Notes under the pieces: model-generated
What the model was told of the DNA's origin: nothing
The model's input: the letters and a program-made list of their open reading frames with translations, nothing else
Databases searched by the model: none
Assembly (NCBI RefSeq): GCF_963576675.1
Contig: NC_088917.1
Coordinates: forward strand, 77,858,610-77,922,609
DNA: 64,000 nucleotides
Reading direction: 5' to 3'
Origin: Euphorbia lathyris
Lineage: Eukaryota > Streptophyta > Magnoliopsida > Malpighiales > Euphorbiaceae
Position numbers and translations under genes: made by a program
Shown: positions 33,255 through 45,166 of the stretch, in pieces
Position numbering within the stretch: position 1 is the first letter of the stretch
How the letters are laid out: every line of letters begins with the position of its first letter

Positions 33255-36200
33255 ATGGCCGAAGATATGTCCGTGATGGAGCTGCTTAAGGCGAGACGGT
33301 CAACAAGCACCTCCGGTATCCTAGAGCCATCAATAACAGCAGCATCATTCGAAATCAGACCAGCGATGATCCAGAGCTCGGGGCAGTTCAAGGGGGATTA
33401 CTACGAAGATCCCAATTCACACCTTGACAAATTCGTAGAATATTGCAGCACTTTCAAGTGCGAGGGAGTGACATCTGAGCAAATCTACCAAAAGTTGTTC
33501 AGATTTTCTTTAAAAGAAGAAGCTGCAGAATGGTTACATTCGGTGGAGCCAGGCTCTCTCACCGGCTGGGATAATACAGTAACAACTTTCCTAGCAAAGT
33601 ATTTCCCCCCATCAAAGACTGCCTAGTTCAAAAGCGAAATTGCATCGTTTAAGCAGTCCGAGAGTGAGAACCTGCATCTAGCTTGGGAGAGATTCCAGAG
33701 ATTGTTGAGAAGGTGCCCCCACCATGATTACCAGCTTGTTGATATGTTCTACTCGGGAATATCTCCTGTCAACCGTGCTTTTCTAGATACAGCGGCAGGA
33801 GGGAATCTTTTCAACAAAACCGCACTACAGGCTTATAATTTGGTGAAAGAATTGGCCGAACGGAGTGCATGTTGGCAAGATGTAAAGCTGCCTCAGAGCA
33901 GGGCCACTACATCAGAGGAGTGCAGTGGGGTGTGGCAAAAATCCAACCCTCAGATAACAGCACTCGCGGAAAAGGTAGCTCTGCTGGGAAGACATTTGAG
34001 CTCACCAGGGGCAGTAGCGAGCTGTGAGGTTTGCAGCGGACGGCAGAATAGTGTGGCATGTCCAGTGGTGCTCGAACAGATCATCTATTCAAGGCAGGAC
34101 GAGCAGAGGAGGTCTAGTTCTACATTCAACCTGGAGAGAGACATGGACGCCCTAAGAGAAAGTGTGAGCACAGTAGAGAGAAGATTGGCAAACAATGAAG
34201 CATTCTATCAAAGACTTCAGAAGCAAGTGAGTAAGATGGCAGAAGAGGAAGCACGAGCAATCACGCTCAGGAGTGGAACACAGGTCAAAGGACCAACGTT
34301 CGTGCCTCCACATGATGAGGGGTTAGACCCAATCACTGGTAATGTCTCATCGGACCCATCTCCGTCCCAAGTAAGTATTTCTAATCAGGTTCCGATAACT
34401 GACACTTCTGAACAACCGACACAGGTAACATTACCTTACCCTACTGCTAGAAGAGCTAAATTAGATAAGGATTATTCAAAGATGCTTGATGTGTTTAAGA
34501 AAATAGAGATTAATCTCCCGTTCCTAGAACTTATTGAGAATATGCCTGTGTATGGAAAGTTTTTGAAAGAATTAATCTCTAAAAAGAAAAGAATAGGAGA
34601 TCATGAAACCGTAATGCTGAGCCAGGAATGCTCTGCGATGCTCACAAACCCACTCCCCAAAAAATCTAAGGACCCTGGTAGTTTCAGCATACCTTGTACA
34701 ATAGGAAAAGTGCATTTTAAACGTGCCTTGTGTGATCTAGGGGCAAGCATTAACTTAATGCCTTTATCTGTTTACAGGAAATTGGGAATGGGAGATCCAA
34801 AACCAACATCAGTCACCATACAGCTGGCGGACAGATCAATAAGACGACCAGTGGGAGTGGTAGAAGACCTTTTGGTGAAGGTAGACCAGTTCATTTTTCC
34901 AGCTGACTTCGTGATAATGGACATAGAGGAGGACGATCAGGTGCCGATCTTATTAGGGAGACCTTTCCTCGCGACAGGACGAACTCTGATTGACGTCGAA
35001 GGAGGGAAATTAATTCTTTGTTTACAGAACGAAGAAGTGGAATTCAACATTCTGAAATCTATGAAATTTCCCGTCGATGACGAATGTTGTAATTTCTTGA
35101 GCCTTACTGACACTTTGGTGGAGAGCATTTTTCAGGAGAACGAGGTAAAGAATCTGAGCATCGAACTAGAGAAGGAAGAACTGTCAGATGAAGAGGTTGG
35201 GGACAGCAGTAAAGAAGAATGTAATTGGGCCCGACACGATGAACTCTTAGAGAGGGAAACCAAAACAAGGCCTAAAACTTCAATCGAAGAACCACCAACA
35301 CTCAATCTAAAACCTTTGCCTGCACATTTGAAATATGTATTCTTAGCACCACCTGTACACTTACCCGTAATTATTTCTGCAAAACTGACAGGTCATGAGG
35401 AAGATCGTTTGGTGGAGGTGCTGAGGAAGCATAAGGAGGCCTTTGGGTGGCAAATGTCTGACATAAAAGGGATCAACCCGTCACTTTGCGAACATCGGAT
35501 CTATATGGAAGATAGAGTGAAGCCGACTGCTCAACCGCAGAGGAGGCTTAACCCAAAAATGAAGGAGGTGGTTAAGGCTGAGGTGATTAAGCTGCTTGAT
35601 GCAGGGATGATCTTTCCAATCTCCGACAGCGAGTGGGTGAGTCCCGTGCACATGGTGCCGAAGAAGGGAGGCACAACAGTGACGCTGAACGAAAAAAATG
35701 AGTTGATTCCGGTGCGGAAAACGACAGGGTGGCGAATGTGCGTTGATTTCAGGAAACTGAACGATGCTACCCGAAAGGACCATTTCCCCCTTCCGTTCAT
35801 CGATCAAATGCTTGAACGCATGGCAGGTAATTTCTTTTTCTGTTGTGTGGATGGGTATTCGGGCTACATGCAAATCTCGGTGGATCCTGATGATTAGGAA
35901 AAGACCACTTTCACATGCCCTTTTGGGACTTTTGCATATAGACGGATGCCCTTTGGGCTATGCAATGCACCTGCTACGTTTCAGAGGTGCATGACAGCTA
36001 TATTTTCTGACATGATAGAAAATTTCATGGAGGTTTTTATGGATGATTTTTCTATTTTTGGAACAACCTTTGATAGCTGTTTGCATAACTTAGATTTAAT
36101 GCTGCAAAGATGTGAAGAGACTGATCTAGTTCTAAACTGGGAAAAATGTCAGTTTATGGTCACCGAATGTATTGTTTTAGGCCATAAGGTGTCGCGCAAA

Positions 36201-38192
36201 GGTATTGAGGTAGACCCTGCTAAAATTGAGGTCATTGAAAAACTGCCCCCTCCCTCCAACGTCAAAGCAGTAAGGAGTTTTTTAGGCCACGCTGGTTTTT
36301 ACAGACGTTTCATAAAAGATTTTTCGAAAATTTCCAAGCCTATGACCCAATTACTAATGAAGGATGCCAATTTCGTTTTCACAACCGAATGCCTAGAGTC
36401 TTTCAATACATTGAAAAATAAATTAACCAAAGCTCCCATTATGGTTAGCCCCAATTGGGACTTACCCTTCGAATTAATGTGTGATGCTAGCGACACAGCC
36501 GTAGGGGCATGCTTAGGGCAGAGAGTGGACAAAATTTGCCAACCAATTTCTTATGCTAGTAAAACCCTTAATGATGCCCAAGTAAATTATACAACCACGG
36601 AGAGGGAATTATTAGCTGTGATTTTTGCCCTTGAGAAATTTCGTTCATATTTAGTGCTGTCCAAAGTCATTGTTTACACTGATCATGCCGCATTGAGGTA
36701 TTTGTTTTCTAAGCAGGATGCGAAACCGAGGCTCCTTAGGTGGATCTTGTTGCTGCAGGAGTTTGACTTGGAGATACGAGATAAGAAGGGAGTGGAGAAC
36801 GTGGTTGCTGATCATCTCTCCCGAGTGGAAAAGGAGGAAGAGAATGAGGAAACGACTGCAGACATCCAAGAAAAGTTCCCCGATGAACACCTGCTGGCAA
36901 TACAACACGTACCTTGGTTCGCTGATTTTGCTAACTTCCTGGTAGGAAAGGTGGTCCCACCCGAGTTTTCCTACCAACAGCGGAGAAAATTCCTGCATGA
37001 TGTGAAACAATATTTTTAGGATGACCCCTATTTGTTCAAAGTCTGTGGTGACAATATTATTTGCCGATGCATACCAGAAGCGGAGACTGCCTCTGTCCTT
37101 GCATTCTGCCACTCCAAAGAGGTAGGTGGACACCACGGGGCAGATAGGACTGCAGCTAAGGTACTTCAGAGTGGGCTATATTGGCCCACCATTTTTCGTG
37201 ACGCTTTTGATTTTGTTAAAAACTGTGATAAATGTCAACGTACTGGGAACATTTCACAACGACATGCCATGCCTATGAAACCCATTTTAGTTTGCGAAAT
37301 TTTTGATGTTTGGGGAATAGACTTTATGGGTCCTTTCCCAAAGTCATTCAATAACGAGTACATCCTTGTAGCCGTAGACTACGTCTCTAAATGGGTGGAG
37401 GCTATAGCCTTACCTAATAATGATGCGCGGGCTGTCATCCGGTTCTTGCAAAAGAACATTTTTACACGGTTCGGCACCCCCCGCACCATTATCAGTGATG
37501 GCGGATCCCATTTTTGCAACCAGGCTTTTAGACAGGTCTTGCATAAATACGGGGTCACTCATAAAGTGGCAACCCCGTATCACCCTCAGACCAGTGGGCA
37601 AGTAGAAGTTTCTAATAGAGAAATCAAAGCCATCCTTGAAAAAACTGTGAATTCCTCTAGAAATAATTGGTCTCTCAAATTGGATGATGCACTATGGGCA
37701 TACAGAACCGCATTTAAAACACCAATTGGGATGTCCCCATTTAGACTAGTGTATGGTAAAGCATGTCATCTCCCTGTCGAACTCGAACATAGAGCCTACT
37801 GGGCTACACGTTTTCTAAATTTTGATCCAAGAGTTGCAGGACAAAACCGTTTATTACAGTTGGATGCTTTGGAAGAGTTTAGGCTTGGTGCCTATGAGAG
37901 TTCCCGGATCTACAAGGAGAAAACAAAAAGATGGCACGACAAGAGAATAATCAAACGTCACTTTGAGGTAGGGGATAAGGTGTTGCTGTACAACACTAGA
38001 CAACGATTATTTCTGGGAAAGTTGAAATCAAGGTGGTATGGGCCATTCGAGGTAACCCAGTTATTCGCCTCAGGAGCAGTGGAAATCACAAACGGGAACA
38101 GTCCCCCGTTTAAGGTCAATGGGCAGCGTCTTAAAATCTACGAAGATGACTTGGGCGCAGTGGAGACACTACGTTACACGGACGCCCACTAA
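33255..38192 (+). pseudogene. Athila-like gag-pol polyprotein with three in-frame TAG stops
   Basis: A single frame of 1646 codons starts at ATG 33255 and ends at 38192 without any frameshift, but TAG occurs at 33624, 35895 and 37017. Domains in order: gag (to about 34250, including WERFQRLLRRCPHHDYQL); aspartic protease near 34690-35040 with DLGAS in place of the more common DTGA; reverse transcriptase about 35400-36300 with FMDD at 36036-36047; RNase H about 36460-36830; integrase about 37080-38000 with the HHCC zinc finger ([18 protein letters not shown]) and core residues in GIDFMG, SDGGSHF and [10 protein letters not shown]. The stops fall in gag, RT, and the RNase H-integrase linker. 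Each is one transition away from a sense codon. As it stands it cannot make a full product without readthrough, so it is probably dead but young. Confidence 0.9.
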
Positions 38193-39691
38193 GGGAGTTT
38201 CTACTATCCTATATCTCTCCTTGCTCTTACCTTGCTTTCTCATATGCATATTTTGGGACATTTATGCATAATTTAGTGTGGGGGGAGACAAAATAGGATA
38301 GGCATTTTGTACATTTATCATTTGCATGCTTTGTGTTTGTTTTTGCTCTGCTTTGTGTTTATTTTCGTTTTCGCTTTCAGTAGTCTAAAGGGGGGGAATC
38401 TCAGGCGGTTGATTTTTGAGGCGTCTAGTATTCCTAACATTACAAGTGAAAGTGTGCTTGAAAGTCTAAAAGTTCAGTGAAATCGTTGCATGTATAAAAC
38501 TTGTGAACAACATGTGAGTCCCCTAAGAGGGTATTTAGCTAAGATTGACATGGAACGTGTCGTTAGGCGAGGCTAGGATTGTTGTCAATAACCCTGAAAT
38601 TGTGAGCTAGAGCCGAAGGTCGTTATGTTAGACTCATTTGTAGGATCTATCGACCTCTTAGGTGTGGGATTACAGTTATTGTCATTATGCTCATGAGAAT
38701 TGCATCTAATACTGATTGAATGTTGTGTTATAAGTGAACTTGAAATGATGAGGCACCTAGGATTAGCCATTTGTGAATATAGCCCAGTCTTTGCTCAGAC
38801 CAAAATCCCTTAACAAACTCCATTAGATAAGCCCTTTTGAGCTTCAGTGTCCCATTTCTTTTGATCACCTCGTTACAAGCCCTTAGCCTTCCTAAATACC
38901 TTTCCTTTCTCGAGTAAGTGACTTAACTTGAATCATTATGCACATATCCTTCAATTTCCATTAGCCATCACTCGACTATCACTAAAGGTTGTAATCCTAA
39001 AGTGAAGCAGTAGCCTATTCATATTGACTCCTGGTTGTCATCACCCGGCTATCACTAAAGGTTGTAATCCTAAAGTGAAGCAGTAGCCTCTTCATATTGA
39101 CTCATGGTTCCAAAAAAAATGTAGAGGAAAGAACAAAAGGCATACTCCAATTGCTTCCAGAACTAACATAAAACAACCTTGAGCTTCTAACCAGCACATG
39201 GCGGAAACAGTGCCAATATTTGAGCTGAGTCATTAACTCTTTGCCTAAATTACCTCCTTACTACCCCCAAACCTTAACCTACTGTACAACCCTGTAAAGA
39301 CCTCAGATCTTATTTACTTGTGATGCGTAATTTTAACCGGATGGATGATGCAATTCCAACTTGACCATTTTGTGCAATACCACTGTAGAGAGCTTACCAA
39401 ATTCTCATGACACCCAAACACTTGAGTGTAAGAGCGGCCACTTGTGAGCTAGCAACCTTAGTCCTCGCCTTTCACCTTCGCAAAGTGTTAGTCGATAAAA
39501 CTAATTGATCGTTTTCGGGGAATTTATATGAGGTTCACTCTGTTCTTACATTGCAACTAGAGTAGTCTGAAACCGTATGGATTATTAATGCACAATAGAG
39601 CCTTGTTTATGTATGGGAGCTGATCGTTGAAATTTCGCTGCCTTTGACTCCTTCTTGCTTGAGGCCAAGCAAGACTCAAGTGTGGGGGGGT
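38193..39691 (+). other. Athila-like 3' non-coding region with polypurine tracts
   Basis: 1.5 kb without a convincing gene. A purine tract (TGTGGGGGGG) at 39681-39690 abuts the 3' LTR and is the likely plus-strand primer. Similar G-runs occur at about 38276-38287 (GTGTGGGGGGAG) and 38389-38396. Athila relatives often carry an envelope-like gene here; none is visible. Confidence 0.7.
38966..39111. repeat. 73-bp tandem duplication in the Athila-like 3' region
   Basis: The unit starting CATCACTCGACTATCACTAA at 38966 is repeated from 39039 with only a few changes (for example CTATTC versus CTCTTC). Confidence 0.85.
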
Positions 39692-41299
39692 TGATAGCTC
39701 CCATGTATATGAGGATTTTAGGATCATTTGGGGTCGTTTCTGCCTTATTTCTGCCTAACCACATACCAATCTGTTATCTTTTAGCTAAAAGTAATGATTT
39801 CCGTTACTTACGGCATTCTCTGTATTTTCAGGTGCTTTTTAGGACGTTTTGAGCATTTCAGGACATTTCAAGGGGCTACCAGAACAACTGCTGGAAGCAA
39901 AGACCGAAACAGATGCGTCCAAGAGGGGTTCGTGGACTTTCCAGCACCTGTCTCGTCGAGACAGTGCCTGTCTCGTCGAGACAGGCCCGCGTCTCACCGA
40001 GACACTGTTTGTCTCGACGAGACGAGGCGGCCCGGCAGTTTCCAGAAGAGGCCATCGCGTGGTGTCTCGACGAGATGACCAGTGACTCGTCGAGACACCA
40101 ACTTGTCTCGTCGAGACACATCAGGTCTCGACAAGACGAGACGCTAGAATCATTTTCCCAGCGCCTTCTCACCTCCAGGGCGTGAATTTTGGCCAAAAAA
40201 ATGCCCAAAATACCCCCGAAGCACCTGCTACTATAAATAGAACATGATGCCTCCTTTGTGGAGGTTACTTCTTCTTTTTATCTTTCTCTAGCGGGATTGT
40301 TAAAATTTTTCTTCTTCTTCCTTCTTGCTTTGAGAGGAATTGAGGGTTTTAAAGATTGTAGTTGTTGATTTGAAGATTGGGAAGGGTAGTTCTCTCGATA
40401 TTTGTAATCAGAATCAGACAAATCGGGTTTTAGATCTCGAAACTCATAACTCTGTCTTTTACTTTTCGCTTCTTAAGTCAATGGTGCTTCATATTGATGA
40501 TTTATGTTTCTGCAAGTTGTTTAGTTTGACCATGAACTAACCCCCATCTAATCTGGGATGGGGGTGGAATTGATTGTGTGACCTAGAATGGTAGAGATTT
40601 GGGTTTATGGGAGTTATTCCCGATTGATCAGATTATTCGAGCTTAATGCCTCAAATTTGTCAGACTTAGGAGTGGATGTTAGAATGAGAATCGATGATAA
40701 TCAACTAGCCTGAAATTAAAGAACAACAAGCTCTTCGAATTTGACAAGTTTAGGACGGTGGATAGGTGATCCCTGACCAAGGAACCGCCTATCCGGAATC
40801 GGAATGATCTGACCTCGCTAGAGACCACTAGGAGTGCGGATTTGTGGCTGGGCTACGGCTCTAGCCTTAATCACTATTGAACCTTACCTTCTGCATGACC
40901 TAGGATTTGCAATAACCAAGGTTGAGCGAAAGGACCACTTAAGATTGACAGACTTGAAGTGGTAAATTCTGTGATTACCGTCAGTTATCATTAGGATATA
41001 AACCTGAATCCCGTAAGTCATAATAGGGAGCCAATCAAGGGGAACCCTCATCCCGGATTGCTTCATCAATTATACTACTTCATCTCACAGTAAGTTCCTT
41101 TTATGTTAAGTTTTAAAACAGTTTGTTCATCAATTCTCAGACATTTACACAACATCCCGAACAATCGCTAGTTTTTGTTAGTTGAGTAATTAATTGTGAC
41201 AACTAGTCCTTGTGGTTCGATCTCGTGCTTAAGCACTGTACTACTTGTTGAGATAGGATTCACTTCTCCTGTTTGTCGCTATACACTTTAGCAGCATCA
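39692..41299 (+). repeat. Athila-like 3' LTR
   Basis: Same length and ends as the 5' LTR. TATA box at 40232-40239. Palindrome array at 39949-40143. Confidence 0.92.
39949..40143. repeat. Phased palindrome array in the 3' LTR (8 units)
   Basis: Cores begin at 39950, 39970, 39991, 40011, then 40064, 40084, 40105, 40125, the same 20-21-20 pattern as in the 5' LTR. Nine substitutions separate the two arrays and several lie within palindrome arms. Confidence 0.9.
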
Positions 41300-41304
41300 C
41301 CATG

Positions 41305-41454
41305 ATCATGCATTATATTTATATGTCTTACCGTGCAGCAATGTGTTATAGAGTTCTATGGGCCCTAAATTAAAGTCGGTTTGTAATTTAATTTATTTTG
41401 GGAAATATGGCATGCGTGCCATTCTTTCATTAATGTAATTTTAGAATAGGTTCT
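41305..41454 (+). other. Copia leader fragment between the two nested insertions
   Basis: This 150-bp piece continues the Copia internal sequence after the Gypsy target duplication and ends with GTTCT, the left copy of the next insertion's duplication. No coding sequence. Confidence 0.7.
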
Positions 41455-43803
41455 TGTTAGACGAGGTGCCGCGGCCTAATCTCCCGGGCGGACCGGGGGG
41501 TGGACAACCTCATGGCGACGTAAGCGGTGATTGGCGTCGAAAGCAACCAATCGTGGAATCAAGCTGCTCGGCAGGACTGGAGCTCGGAGATATGGAAGAG
41601 TCGCCACCCACGAATGGGAAAATGAACACCGATCCCTTGCGGGAGACCGGTGTGGGTTCGGGAAACTTAGGTACGAGCCGAGAAGGCTAGCTCCTTTCCG
41701 GAGAAAGGCTACTAGGCACCCCAACATCGCCCGGTTATGAACCACCGGCCTCCTACTCAGCATGTTAGGCGATAACGGACTAATCGTACACTTCTTTAAG
41801 TTTAAAATTCATTTGAAACCTTTTTTTTCTCGTTTTGGAAACCGTTTTGAGCATATATTATTGAAAAGCCACATTAGTAAAGAATCACCCATTTACATCA
41901 ATTTAATATACATACAAAGAGAGGGGGGAAGAAAGAAGTGATTTAGTTACAACGTGATTTACATGTCGTGTTGCGAGTTAATTCTACGCTAACTTATTTC
42001 CCCAAAACGAATTTATTTACATGGTTCGCACCTTAATCGCCGTTGGAACGATTTAGGTGCGTTTTAAAACCTCGTTTGATGAAGTTCACCCGAATCGCCG
42101 TTGGAACGACTCAAGTGCTTGAAAACGTTGAGATAAAAACCTTTAATAAGAAAACGTGGTTAAACATACAAGTCAATTTTATTTTTATACAAATCTTTTA
42201 AGAAAACGATTCAAAACTTCATTATTTACAATGAAAACGATTTTAATTACAATGTTCGCTTAATCCGTCGTTGGAACGGACTAAGGTTTTAAAACGTGGC
42301 GTTTGAGAAACGATTTGAAATATTAAGAAAACTCTATTTATCTACATTAGAAACCTCTAAAAATTCATTGGTTTAAACAATCAAGTTAAAAAAACTCTCT
42401 TTTGTGATTTTTTTTCTTCTTTTTCCTTAATGGATTCTCTACTTGTTATAATTATAATAATAAACACATTTAATACAAAATTCACTCCCAAATAAAGCCC
42501 AATTGAAATATGGACCTATAAATGGTCCAAAAGAATAAAGGAAATAACCTAAACATATATATATACATTTTAATAAAAAAGGGAATATGAAATAAAAGTT
42601 AATGGAAAGAGTTTAAATAATACATGTATGAAAATACTAAACATAATACATTTATACTTTAAACATTCGAAAATAGTAAATAAAACTCTTAAATAAGAAA
42701 ATAACATTTATCCCCAAAATAGTTTTATTTAATAATAATTAATATAGCCCAAATATCCCAAAACTATATGTATACATACCTAATGTAATTTTAAATGTCA
42801 AAAGTAATATATATTAACCCACTAATATCTACTAATTATCTCCAAAATGCTCAAGTAAGTAACATTTAAAATAAAATCCAATATAACCCGAATGAACAAA
42901 AAAAGGAAAGTATATACATATTCTTATATTTAAAAATAGAATAAAAAATGATATACAAACATCCTAAATAATTATATATACTAAATGTCTAAAATAATTT
43001 GAAAATATATATTACATAACTATACTTATATATATAAAGGATTAAAAGCTTAAAAGTTGAAAAAGAGGGACCAAAACAGCATTTTTTACATTCTGGCAGA
43101 TTTACCGACGGATTTTCCGTCGGTAAACAGCAATTAGTGACAGAAAACGGAAAATTACAGCAGCACTCCAATTGTTTCCAGATTTATTCAAAAGCTTTAA
43201 ATTAAGTCTAATTCAATCGTTTTGGATTTCCGAAGTACCAAAAATGGATCATAGTCAATAACGGAAGTTCCTAAAACGACGTTTTTATTTTAAAAACATT
43301 ATTTGGAAATTTCTTTTAGATTAAAAACTTATAGTTACAACATTTTTAATACCCGAACTACCTTTTTATCGGATCACGGTTCGTATTGGGATATCAAAAC
43401 GAGGTTTTTTATTTTAAAGTAAAACCAAATTTTATTCAACACGAGACGAAAATTAAATAAATATGCCAAATTAAATAAAACGTGATAAAATAAATGAATA
43501 ACTAAATAAATAAAAACTATAACATAAAAATAAATAAAGGAAAGGAATAAATTAAATAAAATAAAACGAGTTTAGTCCTCGGATAATACCTTAAATTCGG
43601 TATCTGACAGTTGAAGCCGATCGATTCCACGAGTCGTGATTTTCCGTTTTTTTGTGTTTTTTAGTAAAAATTTAACTTTGGGAAAATTTGGATTTTTTTG
43701 GGAAAAAAAATATTTTCTCCAAAAAAATTGACTTTCTCTCTCTAAAAATGTCTAGAGTGAGAAAGCTCCAAAAAATCTCTTCCCTTCATTGGGATCCGTG
43801 CCC

Positions 43804-43812
43804 CTTTTTATA
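43804..43812 (-). promoter_or_regulatory. TATA box of the solo LTR
   Basis: Minus strand TATAAAAAG within CCCTATAAAAAGGGGC, directly downstream (minus sense) of the GC-rich block. Confidence 0.6.
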
Positions 43813-43839
43813 GGGAAACGGGTCCCGGAACAATGCCCA

Positions 43840-44290
43840 AAGCCGTTGGGCGGCCGCCCAACGCGAGGTTGGGCGCGCGCGCCCAACTGCCGTTGGGCGT
43901 CCGCCCGACGCGGGTGGGCGCTCGCGCTCGCCTACCGTTGGGCTTCCGCCCGACGCGGTCAGGCACTCGCTCAGCAGCCGCCGGGGCGCGTCTCACTTCT
44001 TCGGGTGCGCACGCCCCGCGGCCGTCGAGCTCACGCTCAGCGTCGTCGGGCGTTCACGCGTCGTGACCGCCGAGCGCGTGTTCCGCGCTGCCGGGCGCAC
44101 ACGCCTCGTGGCCGACGAGCGCGCGTCCCGTGCCGCCAAGCTCGTGTCTTGCTCGGACACCGAGCGCGTACCATTCATTGTTGGATGCGTGCGTCCGACA
44201 GACATCGAGCGCACGCTTTACGTCGTCGAGCGGGCGTCCGACTGTCGTCGAACGCGCGCCGGCCGCCGCTAAGCACTCGCACCGTGCCGT
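43840..44290. repeat. GC-rich degenerate palindromic repeat block in the solo LTR
   Basis: The block is strongly GC- and CpG-rich while its surroundings are AT-rich. At 43845-43960 five dyad units (type GTTGGGCGNCCGCCCAACG) start about every 22-24 bp. Beyond 43990 more degenerate units with GAGCGCG and GGGCG cores continue. Long open frames across it are composition artefacts rich in Arg and Ala. On the minus strand the block lies just upstream of the TATA box. Confidence 0.75.
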
Positions 44291-44436
44291 TAAGCATTCG
44301 TGAGCTATCCGATCGACAACAACGACTGACCGTAACTTATTTATTTTAGTTTTTTGAAATTTTCGGAATCAATCGCTTCAACCGTCTTGTTTCCAGGTTT
44401 TCGTCACAGGTCCTCCGACTCGGTGTCTACAGTTCT

Positions 44437-45166
44437 ATTCATAAAAATTGTAATTGGTCGTGAAGAAGCCCAAATGGTCCAAGCCCATGGTGGGAGCCCA
44501 AGGAGACTTGAAGCAAGCCCGTGAAGATTAGATAGTTTAACTAGTTTCACTAGGATGTATTATAAGGCCCATAGAGTCTCTATGTTTATTTTATTATACA
44601 ATTGTATAACATGAAATATAAGTAGCAACGATCACTAGATCATCACCCGCGATAATTATATGTTAAAGCCGTATCACTTAATTAATCCGGATAATGAAAT
44701 ATTGAGTCGCTTAAAAGTGCTTTCCAGATTCACACCTCGTCCTCCCAGGTAGTGCTACAGTGTATGACGTGCCCTAGCAGGTATGCTGTAGTAATTAGTG
44801 GGCCGTCGAGGGTTAGGATACTTCGGTATGGCTAACACGTGTATGGTGGTTGGACTCAACGTGGGTAGCATTAGCTCAGAGCGGGCCCTAAGCACAGATG
44901 TGCTAAGTGTCACAAAGCCCATCAAACCAAGAGTCCTCGTGGAGGATTGGATAGTTTATCCTACCAAATCGTCAATGGTCGATGGCGGAGCCCTAGCTCG
45001 GTCGATTGTTGATGGATTGTGGATCTTGGTCAAGATAGCCAAATAAATATCACCAATAACGAATTAAAATGGATTATTAATTTGATCTTTGGCTTAAGCC
45101 CTTTATTCTAACTCTAATGTAATTTTTCCACGTAGATAAAAATCACCAAGTTACATAAAAGAAATA
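44437..45166 (+). other. Copia leader, third part
   Basis: About 0.73 kb of Copia internal sequence between the solo LTR and the gag start. No gene is evident; a short open frame at 44798-45046 has no recognisable domain. Confidence 0.55.

Larger units (their letters stand above)
31479..41299 (+). mobile_element. Athila-like Ty3/Gypsy retrotransposon nested in the Copia
   Basis: LTRs of 1608 bp at both ends start TGATAGCTCCC and end GCAGCATCA. CCATG flanks it at 31474-31478 and 41300-41304. The primer-binding site TGGCGCCGTTGCCGGGGA follows the 5' LTR, and a purine tract GTGTGGGGGGG precedes the 3' LTR. The protease motif DLGAS and this primer site are typical of the Athila group. Length 9821 bp. 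One polyprotein frame is interrupted only by three stop codons. No envelope-like gene is visible in the 1.5 kb after integrase. Confidence 0.93.
41455..44431 (-). mobile_element. Solo-LTR-like element with TSD GTTCT
   Basis: It begins TGTTAGACGAGG and ends GGTGTCTACA, so both strands read TG...CA, and GTTCT flanks it at 41450-41454 and 44432-44436. It contains no recognisable gag or pol. On the minus strand a TATA box (43812-43804, TATAAAAAG) lies downstream of the TGTAGACACC end, so transcription is probably minus. A second copy of this end (TGTAGACACCGAGTCGGAGG) occurs at 63804. The structure fits a solo LTR of about 3 kb left by recombination, though a non-coding retroelement is possible. 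Confidence 0.8.

Noticed and set aside
41454..41763. Open frames on both strands at the start of the solo LTR
   Set aside because: Short, overlapping, inside an LTR and without any domain.
43789..44349. Long open frames rich in Arg and Ala on both strands
   Set aside because: They lie in the GC-rich repeat block of a solo LTR, where stop codons are rare by composition; no domain is visible.
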